Source: Sesamum alatum
Taxonomy: Eukaryota > Streptophyta > Magnoliopsida > Lamiales > Pedaliaceae
Reading direction: 5' to 3'
Length of the DNA stretch: 64,000 bases
Assembly: GCA_034509735.1 (NCBI GenBank)
Contig: JACGWO010000012.1
Span: 62,001 to 126,000, forward strand
Shown here: piece by piece, positions 34,906 through 46,700 of the stretch
How the letters are laid out: each line of letters starts with the position of its first letter
Position numbering within the stretch: the first letter of the stretch is position 1
Program-made: the position numbers and the translations under genes
The notes under the pieces: model-generated
The model's input: only the letters and a program-made list of their open reading frames with translations
The model's database searches: none
Told to the model about the DNA's origin: nothing

Positions 34906-37287
34906 TGACTCATTTTTGGCTATAAATATATTCATATTCACTCTAATAATCAATATTAAAGCCACTCTTCGATTATACGACTAGGACTACATCTAGAATA
35001 CCTTTTGAGCCATTTACTCAGCTTTGTATCTTTCCGCAACGACAAACTCCTATAAACGAGTTTAGGCACTAATGCACTTATATCTTTGCCAAAAACGAGG
35101 GCTTGGAGAACTTTCATAATCATCATACGTCCGGATACATGCCTAATAATCTACACAATCGTAGGAAACACCTTGCGCTCTCAGTCCTTATCATTGACTG
35201 ACAGATGAAATCATTTTTGGCTATAAATATATTCGTATTCACTCTAATAATCAATATTAAAGAACTCTTCGATTATACGACTACGACTCCCTCTTATTCA
35301 ATATAAAAAAGCACTAGGACTACATCTTGAACACTCTTTTGAGCCATGGACTCATCTTTGTACCTTTTCACAACGACGAACTCCTTTAAATAAGTTTACA
35401 CACTAATGCACTTTTATCTTTGCCATATCCAGGCCTTGGAGAACCTTCATATTAAATCGTACGTCCGGATACATGCCTAATACTTAAGACCTTTGTAGGA
35501 AACACCTTGTGCTTTCAGTCTTTATCATTGACTGATAGATGACTTATTTTTTGCTATAAATATATTTTTATTGACTATAATAATCAATATTAAAGCCACT
35601 CTTTGATTATACGACTAGGACTCCATCTTATTCAACATAAAAATGCACTAGGACTACATCAGGAACACTTTTTTAAGCCGTGGATTCAGCTTTGTACCTT
35701 TGCGCAAGGGACAAACTCCTTTAAACAAGTTTAGACACTAATGCAGTTTTATCTTTGCCAAATCGAGGGCCTCGAGAACCTTCATGATCAATAGTATGTC
35801 CGGATATATGCCTAATACTCAACACAATCGTAGGAAGCACTTTGTGCTTTCAGTCCTTATCATTGACTGATAGATGACTCATTTTTGGCTATAAATATAT
35901 TCGTATTGATCTAATAATCAATATTAAAGCCACTCTTCGATTATACGACTAGGACTCCATCTTATTCAACCTAAAAATGCACTAGGACTACATCTAGAAT
36001 ACTCTTTTGAGCCATGGACTCAGCTTCGTATCTTTGCGCAACGACAAACTCCTATAAACAAGTTTAGGCACTAATGCACTTTTATCTTTGCCAAATCGAG
36101 GGCTTGGAGAACCTTCATAATCAATCGTACGTCCGTATACATGCCGAATACTCAACACAGTCGTAGGAACACCTTGTGCTTCCAGTCCTTATCATTGACT
36201 GATAGATGACTCATTTTTGGCTATAAATATATTCGTATTGACTCTAATAATCAATATTAAAGCCACTCTTCGATTATACGACTAGGACTACATCTAGAAT
36301 ACTCTTTTGAGCCATGGACTCAGCTTTGTATCTTTCCGCAACGACAAACTCCTATAAACGAGTTTAGGCACTAATGCACTTTTATCTTTGCCAAATCGAG
36401 GGCTTGGAGAACTTTCATAATCAATCGTACGTCCGGATACATGCCTAATACTCTACACAATCGTAGGAAACACCTTGTGCTCTCAGTCCTTATCATTGAC
36501 TGACAGATGAATCATTTTTTGCTATAAATATATTCGTATTCACTCTAATAATCAATATTAAAGCACTCTTCGATTATACGACTACGACTCCCTCTTATTC
36601 AATATAAAAATGCACTAGGACTACATCTTGAACACTCTTTCGAGCCATGGACTCATCTTTGTACCTTTTCACAACGACGAACTCCTTTAAATAAGTTTAC
36701 ACACTAATGCACTTTTATCTTTGCCATATCCAGGCCTTGGAGAACCTTCATATTAAATCGTACGTCCGGATACATGCCTAATACATAACACAATTGTAGG
36801 AAACACCTTGTGCTTTCAGTCTTTATCATTGACTGATAGATGACTTATTTTTTGCTATAAATATATTTGTATTGACTATAATAATCAATATTAAAGCCAC
36901 TCTTCGATTATACAACTAGGACTCCATCTTATTCAACGTAAAAATGCACTAGGACTACATCAGGAACACTTTTTTAAGCCGTGGATTCATCTTTGTACCT
37001 TTGCGCAACGACAAACTCCTTTAAACAAGTTTATACACTGATGCAGTTTTATCTTTGCCAAATTGAGGGCTTCGAGAACCTTCATAATCAATAGTATGTC
37101 CGGATATATGCCTAATACTCAACACAATCGTAGGAAGCACTTTGTTCTTTCAGTCCTTATCATTGACTGATAGATGACTCATTTTTGGCTATAAATATAT
37201 TCGTATTGACTCTAATAATCAATATTAAAGCCACTCTTCGATTATACGACTAGGACTCCATCTTATTCAACCTAAAAATGCACTAGG

Positions 37288-37750
37288 CATTGTCGCGTCA
37301 GCATGCGTTGCTTGCACTATTCCTGCTTTATTACCTTTGCTTACGGTGCAAATGATTCTATCGCTCACCGCGATCTCTGGTCTAAACTGTATGAACGCTC
37401 TTTATCTACTGTTGCTTTTCCTTGGCTTGTCCTTGGCGACTTCAACGCAGTTATTGACTTGAGTGAAGTCTGTGGTGTTTCGGGGGACATCCGAATGGGT
37501 GTGGAGGAATTTGGCAACTGTATCTCCTGCTCCGGTTTACTTCATCTCCCCACCTCCGGTGCGCGCTTCACTTGGCATAATTGCAGTGACGGGGCACGCA
37601 ACCTTTGGAAGCGCCTTGACCGAGCTCTGGCTAATGATGATTGGATCTCCAAATGGCCTGGATCATCTGTTTTATGTTGCACTCCTCGGACTTCAGATCA
37701 TTCTCCTCTTGTTCTCCAGGGACATGCTCCTCCCCCCCCGTCCACCATGT
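37288..37750 (+). pseudogene. LINE-2 endonuclease domain, N-terminally truncated
   Basis: Reads FAYGANDSIAHRDLWSKLY, GDFNAVID (the conserved GDFN catalytic motif), CGVSGDI, FTWHNCSDGA, then LDRALANDDW and RTSDHSPL (catalytic His). It lacks the first ~90 residues present in LINE-1 and LINE-3 because the element is 5'-truncated at 37288. The frame is open and continues without a stop into the RT linker. Compared with LINE-1 the endonuclease motifs are better preserved. Confidence 0.9.
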
Positions 37751-40085
37751 TCCGATTTGACAACTACCTTATTGCTTGTCATGGTTTTCTTTCGGAAGTT
37801 GGTAAGACTTGGGCTGCTCCTATTCATGGGACTTCTTTGTACTCAGTCACGAGGAAACTTAAGCTCCTCAAACCTACTTTTCGTTGTATGAGGAAGGAAA
37901 AGGGTGACTTATCAGCCAATGTCAAAAGGGCTACGGAATTCCTATCTATTGTGCAGACTCACTTGATCCGACTTCGGCACCAACCTCTCCTCCTGCAAAT
38001 TGAGCGCCTGTGCAAAATCCTTGTTGCTCGTGCTACCTTTCTCGAATTGGAAATGCTTAAACAAAGATCAAAAATGCTTTGGCTTAAAGGGGGTGATGAT
38101 TGCTCGAAATTATTCTTCCGGAAAGTGGCTGCACGACGTTCAGCGCTTCGTGTCTTCCAAATCCACAATAATGACGGGACTCTTCTCACTTCTCCGAATG
38201 AGGTGCAGTCTGAATTCGTGAGCTTTTATGAGCGCTTACTTGGGGGCCCTAGAAGACGATCCACTATCTCTCTGAGCCACTTGGTTCCTTTCCTTCGCTA
38301 TTCTATCCCTGATGAGTTAACCTCTGGAATGACCCGGCCGGTTACACACGGTGACATCAAATCGGCTCTCTTTGACATTCCGGATGATAAATCTCCTGGT
38401 CCTGATGGCTTCTCATCTGCCTTCTTCAAAGCTGCTTGGCCCATTATTGGTGATGAATTTGTTGCTGCTGTTCGGGAATTCTTCTTCTCCAGTAGAATTC
38501 TTAAGCAAATCAATGCCACCATCATTTTGCTTGTCCCAAAAGTTCAACTCCCGGGGTTTGTGAATGACTTTCGCCCAATCTCTTGCTGTAATATCCTCTA
38601 CAAGGTCATCTCTAAGATCATTGTTCAGCGCATTAAGCTAGTCCTTGAACACATTATCAGCCCGTCAGAAAATGCCTTTGTTCCTGGAAGAAGAATTTCA
38701 GACAACATCCTTCTTGCCCAAGAACTATTCAGCGGGTACAACCAGAAAAATGGTCCCCCAGAGCCGCAATTAAAGTTGACCTTCGGAAAGCTTTTGACTC
38801 TCTCGAGTGGGACTTTATTATTGCTGTACTTCGACTATTCCAATTCCCAGATATCCTCATTACATGGATTGAGGAATGCATTACCACCACTTCATTCTCC
38901 ATTTGCCTTAACGGTGAGCCCCACGGATTTTTTCAAGGTAGTAGGGGACTTCGACAGGGAGATCCACTCTCCCCCTACCTCTTCGTCTTATGCATGGAAG
39001 TCTTTCATCTCCAGCTCCAAAAATCCATTGCTGAAAAACCCTTTGCATTCCACCCGCAATGCAAGGAACTTGGCCTCCTCTGTCTCTCCTTTGCTGATGA
39101 CCTTATCCTCTTTTGCCGTGCGGAAGCCCCCTCGATCCAGGTTTTCAGCGATGCCCTGGAATGGTTATCTATTGCCTCAGGCCTTCAGGTGAACCGTGAC
39201 AAAAGTCAACTTATCCTCTCCAAGTCAGCTGAACCCCTGCGTCCAGATCTCCATCATATTCTTGGTTTTCAAGCTGGAGTTCTCCCTCTCAAGTACCTTG
39301 GTCTTCCCCTCCTGCACTCCCGTCTCACTTTACATAACTGTCAACCTTTGCTCCAAAAGATTAACAAGCGTATCGCGGGCTGGGCGGGTATCCCCCTCTC
39401 TTTTGCAGGAAGAGTCCAACTCATTAAATCGGTCCTCTCTTCTCTTCACACCTGTTGGAGCTCGGCGTTCTTCCTTCCAAAAGAATTCATTAAAATTATT
39501 GAGAAGAAATTCCGTAAATTCTTATGGCAAGGGCATTCTGATAGAGGTTATGCAAAAGTTGCTTGGGATCAAGTGTGTCGGCCAAAAGATGAGGGAGGTC
39601 TTGGAATTCGACCTATTGCTCCCTTAAACCAATCCCTTATGATCCGGCATTTATGGGATGTCCTTCAGCGCTCCCCCCACTCAATTTGGGCTCAATGGAT
39701 TTGGCAATATCGACTTAGGAAAGCAACTATTTGGACCATCTCCCCGACTATTGGGTCTTGGAGTTGGCGTAAAATGATTCGACTTCGTCATTTCCTTTTG
39801 AGTGGGGTTCGTTTTCAGATTGGGTTGGACCCTCAATTCCAACTTTGGCAGGACCCTTGGCACCCCCTGGGTGTTCTCATTCACCGGTTCCCCCGGGGTC
39901 CCGCCATCACCGGCATCCCACTCGATGCATCTTTGGGGTCTGTCATCCGATCGGGGCAATGGAACTGGTCTATCACAAATTTTGAGCTTTTTGATGTCTC
40001 GACTGCTCTCCTCAGATCTCCCCTGGACCATCTCGGATTCTTTGGAGCTCCCTTAACGGTACACTCTCTAACTCGGACGCTCTAA
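37751..40085 (+). pseudogene. LINE-2 reverse transcriptase
   Basis: One frame runs from 37303 to 39192 and covers the linker and RT fingers: KSPGPDGFSSAFFKAAWPI, NDFRPISCCNILYKVISKII and NAFVPGRRISDNILLAQELF. Near 38760 a small indel shifts the meaningful frame. The other frame continues to 40085 with the palm and thumb, including RQGDPLSPYLFV and the catalytic FADD at 39090-39101. The rest has LKYLGLPLLHSRL, PKDEGGLGIRPIAPLNQSLM and WSWRKMIRLRHFLLSG. A second frameshift lies near 40060-40085. The catalytic residues are intact, so this is a relatively young but dead copy. Confidence 0.92.
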
Positions 40086-40636
40086 GCATCTTCCAACCCC
40101 CCGGACCGAAGGTGGAGTGGTCTTCCTTATTCCATGGCCCTTTCCGCATTCACCGAAATCTTTTTATTCTGTGGCTTGCTATTAGAGAGCGTCTCTCTAC
40201 CATGGATAAGCCTTGGTGCCCACCGGATTCTTGGGAGTGCGTCCTCTGTAATTCTGGAATGGCTGAGAGCCACGCTCACCTCTTCTTCGAATGCACTTTC
40301 TCCCGGAGATGCCTTTCCCTCCTTAGACAGCATACCAAAATCCAATGGCCTCATCCTTCGTGGAGTTTAGGCATCAGATGGGCCTCCATTCGATGGCGCG
40401 GGAAACATCTCATTAACGCAACATACCGTGCCACCCTTGCCTCGCTTGTTTATCACATTTGGCGTGAGCGTAATACTCGTAGATACCAAAACTCCTCCCT
40501 TTCAGTCAATGCTTTGGTGGATCTTGTTCTTGAGCAGGTACGCACACGCATCTGCGGAGATGACTTGAAGCCCACGCTTCAAACTTTTGCCCTCTTCCGC
40601 CTTTGGCGTATCCCATGGAGCCACCCTCTTGAATAA
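40086..40636 (+). pseudogene. LINE-2 zf-RVT C-terminal domain
   Basis: Frame 40112-40636 with WSSLFHGPFRIHRNLFILWL, CVLCNSGMAESHAHLFFEC (C-x2-C plus H/C zinc ligands) and RWASIRWRGKHLINATYRA. It ends FRLWRIPWSHPLE, the usual terminus of this family. The 3' UTR (40637-40964) is rich in TTGTTG and TTGATTG repeats and ends in TTACCTAAAAAA, shared with LINE-1. Confidence 0.88.
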
Positions 40637-40970
40637 TGTTGGTTCTTGTTGATTGTTGATTGTTGTTGACTGTTGATTGCTGCTTTTGGGGCTGACTTGT
40701 TGTTATTTCCCCTTGTTGTTTTTGGGCCGGCTTGCTGCCGTGATTGCTCTGTTCTTTTGTATCATTTGCCAGTGATTCCGCTTTGGAATGGCTTGTTGCT
40801 TGTGGTTCCTCTTTTGCCCTTGTTGGGATTGGCTTGTTGTTGTTGCTTTGTGCCCAGGATCGCTGAACCTCTATTGCCTTCCTGGAAGCACTCTCCGAAC
40901 AGGGCGGTTTTGCCTTTGTCATTGTTGTAATCACTCCTTTTATTTATGAAATTTACATTTACCTAAAAAA

Positions 40971-43630
40971 AAAAATGCACTAGGACTACATCTAGAATAC
41001 TCTTTTGAGCCATGGACTCAGCTTCGTATCTTTGCGCAACGACAAACTCCTATAAACAAGTTTAGGCACTAATGCACTTTTATCTTTGCCAAATCGAGGG
41101 CTTGGACTTCATAATCAATCGTACGTCCGTATACATGCCTAATACTCAACACAATCGTAGGAAACACCTTGTGCTTCAGTCCTTATCATTGACTGATAGA
41201 TGACTCATTTTTCGCAATAAATATATGCGTATTAACTCTAATAATCAATATTAAAGTTATTGTTCGATTATAAGACTAGGACTCCATCTTATTCAATATA
41301 AAAATACACTAGGACTACATCTAGAACACTCTTTCGAGCCATGGACTCATCTTTGTACCTTTGCGCAATGACAAACTCCTTTAAACAAGTTTAGACACTA
41401 ATGCACTTTTATCTTTTGCTAAATCGAGCACTTGGAGAACCTTCATAATGAATCGTACGTCCGGATACATGTCTAATGCTCTACAAAATAGTAGGAAACG
41501 CCTTGTGCTTTCAGTCCTTATCATTGACTGATAGATGACTCATTTTTAGCTATATATATATTCGTATTGACTCTAATAATCAATATTAAAGCCACTCTTC
41601 GATTAAACGACTAGGACTCCATCTTATTCAATATAAAAATGCACTAGGACTACATATTGAACACTCTTTCGAGCCATGGACTCACTTTTGTACCTTTTCG
41701 CAACGACAAACTCCTTTAAATAAGTTTAGACCCTAATGCACTTTTATCTTTGCCATATCGAGGGCTTGGAGAACCTTCATATTCAATCGTACGTCCGGAT
41801 ACATCCCTAATACTTAACACAATTGTAGGAAACATTTTGTACTTTCAATCTTTATCATTGACTGATAGATGACTCATTTTTTGCTATAAATATATTCGTA
41901 TCGACTCTAATAATCAATATTAAAGCCACCTCTTCGATTATACGACTAGGACTCCATCTTATTCAAAATAAATGTACTAGTACTACATCTAAAACACTCT
42001 TTCGAGCCATGGACTCAGCTGTGTACCTTTGCGCAACGACAAACTCCTTTAAACAAGTTTAGACACTAATGCACTTCTATCTTTGCCATATCGAGGGCTT
42101 GGAGAACCTTCATAATCAATCGTATGTCCGGATACATGCCTAATACTCAACACAATGGTAGGAAACACCTTGTGTTTTCAGTCCTTATCATTGTCTGATT
42201 GATGACGTATTTTGCTATAAATATATTCGCATCGACTCTAATAATCAATATTAAATCCAATCTTCGATTATATGACTATGATTCTATCTTATACAACATA
42301 AAAATGCACTAAGACAACATCTAGAAAACTCTTTTGAGCAATGGACTCAACTTTGTACCTTTGCGCAATGACAAACACCTTTAAACAAGTTTAGACACGA
42401 ATGCACTTTTATCTTTGCCATATCGAGGGCTTGGAGAACCTTCGTAATCAATCCTACCCCCGGATACATGCCTAATACTCAACACAATCGTAGGAAAGAC
42501 CTTGTGCTTTCAGTCCCTATCATTGACTGATAGATGACTCAATTTTTGCTATAAATATATTCTTATTGACTCTAATAATAAATTTTAAAGCCACAATTCG
42601 ATTATACGACTAGGACTCCATTTTATTCAACATAAAAATGCATTAGGACTACATCTTGAACACTCTTTCGAGCCATGGACTCAGCTTTGTACCTTTTCGC
42701 AACGACAAACTCCTTTAAATAAGTTTAGACACTAATGCACTATTATCTTTGGCGAATCGAGGGCTTCGAGAACCTTCATAATCAATAGTATGTCCGGATA
42801 TATGCCTAATACTCAACACAATCGTAGGAAACACCTTGTGCTTTCAGTCCTTATCATTGACTGATAGATGACTCATTTTTTGCTATAAATATATTCGTAT
42901 TGACTCTAATAATTAATATTAAAGCCACTCTTCGGTTATACGACTAGGACTGCATCTTATTCAACATGAAAATGCACTAGGACTACATCTAGAATACTCT
43001 TTTGAGCCATGGACTCAGCTTTGTATCTTTGCGCAACGACAAACTCCTATAAACAAGTTTAGGCACTAATGCACTTTTATCTTTGCCAAATCGAGGGCTT
43101 GGAGAACCTTCATAATCAGTCGTACGTCCGGATACATGCCTAATGCTCTACACAATCGTAGGAAACACCCTGTGCTCTCAGTCCTTATCATTGACTGACA
43201 GATGAGTCATTTTTGGCGATAAATATATTCGTATTGACTCTAATAATAAATATTAAAGCCACTCTTCGATTATACGACTACGACTCCCTCTTATTCAATA
43301 TAAAAATGCACTAGGACTACATTTTGAACACTCTTTCGAGCCATGGACTCAGCTTTGTACCTTTTTGCAACAACGAACTCCTTTAAATAAGTTTAGACAC
43401 GAATGCACTTTTATCTCTGCCATATCGAGGGCTTGGAGAACCTTCATGTTAAATCGTACGTCCGGATACATGCTTAATACTTAACACAATTGTAGGAAAC
43501 ACCTTGTGCTTTCAGTCCTTATCATTGACTGATAGATGACTTATTGTTTGCTATAAATATATTTGTATTGACTCTAATAATCAATATTAAAGCCACTCTT
43601 CGATTATACGACCAGGACTCCATCGTATTC
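40971..43630 (+). repeat. Satellite array S4 (~8 monomers)
   Basis: Continues exactly where S3 was interrupted by LINE-2, with the duplicated target AAAAATGCACTAGG shared by both edges. The first monomer carries the variants CAGCTTCGTATC, CTCCTATAAACAAG and GTTTAGGCAC also seen at about 36.02-36.08 kb. A further variant copy (TGACAGATGAGTC, CGACTACGACTCCCTC) lies at 43.19-43.3 kb. Class A only. The array ends abruptly within a monomer at CATCGTATTC, where LINE-3 begins. Confidence 0.94.
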
Positions 43631-43679
43631 TCTCCTCCCTCTCTCACACAATACACACACTCATACATTCTCGGCCTTC

Positions 43680-44945
43680 ATGGCCAATGATGAGCCGCCC
43701 TTGAATGAAATTGAAAGCGGTAATGGGAGCGCCGTTGTTTGTTGTCCGTCGTCGGAGGAGGAGAATGCACTTAATTGGTTACTCTCCGAGTTCAACTTGT
43801 CCGAGTTCCTTGCATTGTCTAATAGGGTGATTGATGAAGGTGACGTTGCATCTACGGAGGCTAAATTGGATTTAAAGCGTAGATGGAATGAAAAATTTGG
43901 TGATTTTCAGCCCCGGCCATCAATGGTTGCACGTCCTTCCTCGTCCCGCACTCTTACTCCTTTCCGGCCGATTACGGCTCCTACTCGGCCTGCACGTCGG
44001 ATTCCACGCATGCCAACGACCGAACAAATGAATGCGTATCTGCTACACACTCCTTTGGTGGCTGCATCATTTCCTGTTCCTCTTCTCTCATTGCCGCCGC
44101 CGTCCATGGCTTCCTCGATATTTTCGGTGAGTGCTGCGGCTGAAACCCTAACGCCGCCATCCATTGTTACCGTTTTGGAAGGCTCCCAACAAGATCCAGA
44201 TAATCAGCCGCAATATTCCTTTCATGTTGAGACATCTTCCTTCCAATCTGATCCGTCTCCCATACATATGGATAATCAGCAGCAATCTGCCTTATTATCC
44301 ATTCTGATCCGCCTTCCATACGTGTGGATAATCAGCCGCAATATTCCTTACATGTTGAGACATCTTCCTTCCAATCTGATCCGCCTTCCATACGTGTGGA
44401 TAATCAGCCGCAATATTCCTTATTTAGCATGGATACACATCTGGATGGAAACTTGCATAATTTATCGCCGGTTGCTCCCCTTACACGGCCACCATCTTCA
44501 GCCCCTTTGGACAAAGGAAAGGTGGCTAAACCACCGGACATATTCATTGGTAACGTTCCCTTGTCATCAAGTTATTTTACGTTATCATTTGTTGATAAAA
44601 TTACTGCTGCATTTCATAAGTCTACTCGGAAAACTCTCAATTATGTTCCTCCTTTGGTTCAAAATGGTGAAACTATTGTTCGACCTTCGTTGAATTTAAT
44701 TCGTGATGGTTCTCAACGTTGGATGCATACTATTGTTGGCTATTTTTTGGGTCGTCGCCCTTATTTTCATGACATGGAAGCCTTTGCTAAGAAGACATGG
44801 CCGATGGTGCATAAGGTCAAGGCCATGGCTAATGGTTTCTTTTTCTTTTCAATTCAATACGATGAAAGCGATGGAGGAGGTTCTTGAGGGAGGGTCGTGG
44901 CTTTTCCACGGTCAACCTATTGTCCTTCAACGATGGGAGGAGGGA
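43680..44945 (+). pseudogene. LINE-3 ORF1, N-terminal and DUF4283-like part
   Basis: Starts MANDEPPLNEIESGNG at 43680 behind a ~49-bp CT/CA-rich leader. The N-terminus is low complexity and Pro/Ser-rich. After a 72-bp minisatellite the frame shifts. The continuation (from about 44324) has PPDIFIGNVPLSSSYFTLSF and then the DUF4283-like core WMHTIVGYFLGRRPYFHDME, AKKTWPMVHKVKAMANGFFF. ORF1 proteins of plant L1 elements bind element RNA. A second frameshift in the TTTTC-rich stretch near 44845-44870 moves the end (VLEGGSWLFHGQPIVLQRW) to another frame. Confidence 0.82.
44199..44425 (+). repeat. 72-bp minisatellite inside LINE-3 ORF1
   Basis: Units start with GATAATCAGC at 44199, 44271, 44327 and 44399. 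Units 1 and 3 are 72 bp (24 codons), and unit 4 is partial. Unit 2 is only 56 bp. The missing 16 bp are not a multiple of three and produce the first ORF1 frameshift. The encoded repeat begins DNQPQYS and includes HVETSSFQSD. Confidence 0.88.
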
Positions 44946-45216
44946 ATATAGAGCTTTGTTGGCCTCATTTATCTACCACCTTTGGCAAGAACGCAACCGA
45001 AGGAGGTTCCAAGCACTGCTGATACGATAGGGAGATTAGTGGTTGAGGAAATCTGACAACTTATTTTGAGTTCTGATCTTCCTTGTAATATTAGTACTAT
45101 AGGATTATTTAGACTGTAGCCGATCCCTTGGACTCATTTCCAAGGTTCCAATTGATTGACATGTACTTTTTGTAACTCTTTTCTATTTTAATGAAACTTA
45201 CCTTTACCAAAAAAAA
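44946..45216 (+). mobile_element. Nested LINE-3-family 3' tail within ORF1
   Basis: From ATATAGAGCTTTGTTGG to a poly-A run at 45209-45216 this matches the end of LINE-3 itself (49113-49395) with few differences. One is a deletion of about 11 bp near 45016. It interrupts ORF1 between the DUF4283-like part and its continuation. No target-site duplication is visible and a few ORF1 codons appear to be missing. It may be a very short 5'-truncated insertion with a target deletion. Confidence 0.8.
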
Positions 45217-45740
45217 CTTACTGAAGTCCCAATCTGGATTAGGTTACGACACCTCCCGGTGGAATTTTGGACGGATGAGGGTCTTAGTGTAGTAGCTAGT
45301 GGGATTGGAAAGCCACTGTACCAAGATGCTATCACGAAGGCATGCACGAGACTGGACTTCGCTCGTGTGTGCGTTATGTTGGATATCTTCCACACTTCCG
45401 AAACATATTGTTATCATGGCTCCTACGGAGGACGGACGAGAAGTACCATGTAAGGTGGACGTGGAGTATGAATGGATTCCACCGAAGTGCGTCAAGTGCA
45501 TGTGCTTGGGGCACTCCACGAGTACTTGCTCACCGCAGAAGCCTCCACCTCGTCCCCCAGTGAAAGTTTTTTGTACCTCGAACAACAACTGAAACACGTC
45601 CGGATCCACGAGCGAACGTGGAAAAGCAACCGAACCAAGAGACGGCTATTGCCAAGGGAAAGGAGATTGTCCTCCTTAATTCTTTTGAAGCTCTTGAATG
45701 TGAGGATGACACTGTATCAGACACTCAGGGCCCTAAACAA
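45217..45740 (+). pseudogene. LINE-3 ORF1, C-terminal part with zinc knuckle
   Basis: Overlapping frames read VEFWTDEGLSVVASGIGKPL, then TRLDFARVCVMLDI, then the segment leading to the CCHC-like knuckle PPKCVKCMCLGHSTSTC at about 45480-45535. This is the usual end of DUF4283/zf-CCHC_4 ORF1 proteins. At least two frameshifts are present between 45259 and 45592. ORF2 starts shortly after, and 45600-45740 is the inter-ORF region with no convincing gene of its own. Confidence 0.8.
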
Positions 45741-46700
45741 TGCAGCCCTTCCGAATTAGTTTTATGATTAATGCAGCTGTTTGGAATGTGCGAGGGCTGA
45801 ACCGACGAGACCACCAAGTGGCAGTTGGCGATCTTGTTTCAGACCACAGGTTATGTTTTCTTGGTATTCTTGAAACTCGTGTTTCTTTGGTTAATGTTGC
45901 TCGTGTACAATCTTGTGTACTTCCTTGTTGGAATTGGTTTTCTAATTATTCTGTTGTTGGTAACCGTATTTGGCTTGCTTGGAATGATGATGAACTTGAT
46001 GTAGAGGTTCTAATGGTACACTTACAATTCATACACTACAAGTTGTTTATTCGTAGACATCATTTATATATCCTTGTTACGGTTGTCTATGGGTCTAATG
46101 AGGTTGGACTAGACGTGACCTTTGGCAGGAGCTCGGTAGGATTTCCTTGGGAATATCTGATCAGCCATGGCTGGTTCTTGGGAGTTTTAATACGGTGGTG
46201 GACATGAGCGAGGTATGTGGGCGGTCGGGTGACATCCGTGTCGCTATGGAGGAATTTCGGAGATGCCTGATGGACACTGGACTTATTCATCTACCCATGC
46301 AGGGGTGTACGTTTTCATGGCACAATTGCAGTGATGATCACCGGAGTCTATGGAAGAAACTAGACCGTATGCTTGTCAATGACAGTTGGTTCCGACAGTG
46401 GCCGAATAGCTGTTACCATAGTCTTAACCCCCGGACTTCGGATCATTCCCCTTTGGTACTTCAAGGTACTTCCTTTATCCCGTAGGCTGGCATGTTCCGT
46501 TTTGATAATTATTTGGCTTCTTCTCCGTCCTTTATTCCTATAGTTCGGGATGTCTGGCATCATCAGATAGAGGGTACGGCTATGTATGAGGTTACACGTA
46601 AACTTAAAGCACTGAAACTTATGTTTCATGCTGAGAGGAGGAAAAAAGGTGACCTAGCCCAGAACGTCCAACCAGCGGCATAATTTCTTGCATTAACACA
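45741..46700 (+). pseudogene. LINE-3 ORF2 start and endonuclease domain
   Basis: ORF2 begins MINAAVWNVRGLNRRDHQVA at about 45764, equivalent to the LINE-1 start. The first frame covers LGILETRVSL and WLAWNDDELDV. After a frameshift near 46110-46150 it continues with FTWHNCSDD or its equivalent (CTFSWHNCSDDHRSLWKKLD) and RTSDHSPLVLQG. The GDFN motif reads GSFN, a change at a catalytic position. In-frame stops follow at 46483-46485 and 46681-46683, around the linker MFRFDNYLASSPSF. Confidence 0.85.

Larger units (their letters stand above)
23741..37287 (+). repeat. Satellite array S3, longest block (~40 monomers)
   Basis: 13.5 kb of the 334-bp satellite, all in plus orientation. Two monomer classes alternate. 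Class A has CACTAATGCACTTTTATC, CTTGGAGAACCTTC and TTGTGCTTTCAG. Class B has TATTCCCTTTTATC or CATTCCCTTTTATC, GGTCAACC and TTGTGTTTTCAG with CATTTCTGGC. Class B is common between 24.0 and 30.4 kb and absent from about 30.5 to 37.3 kb. Rearranged monomers occur at 26.36-26.56, 30.69-31.02, 32.49-32.54 and 33.06-34.87 kb. A four-monomer unit of about 1,301 bp is seen at 34.86-36.16 and again from 36.16 kb. Open frames here are chance and have no codon structure. Confidence 0.95.
37288..40970 (+). mobile_element. LINE-2: 5'-truncated L1-type retrotransposon
   Basis: Plus-strand LINE of the same family as LINE-1. It is flanked by a perfect 14-bp duplication AAAAATGCACTAGG at 37274-37287 and 40971-40984, and ends in a poly-A tract that merges with the duplication. 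It starts inside the endonuclease domain, so it is a truncated reverse-transcription product. The inferred nick on the opposite strand (TTTTT/AGG) fits the L1 endonuclease preference for T-rich/A sites. It interrupts a satellite unit whose uninterrupted version is at about 35.94-36.08 kb. ORF1 is absent. Confidence 0.95.

Noticed and set aside
43680..44693. ORF of 337 codons as an intact host protein gene
   Set aside because: It is LINE-3 ORF1, which goes out of frame after the 56-bp minisatellite unit. The sensible continuation is in another frame from about 44324.
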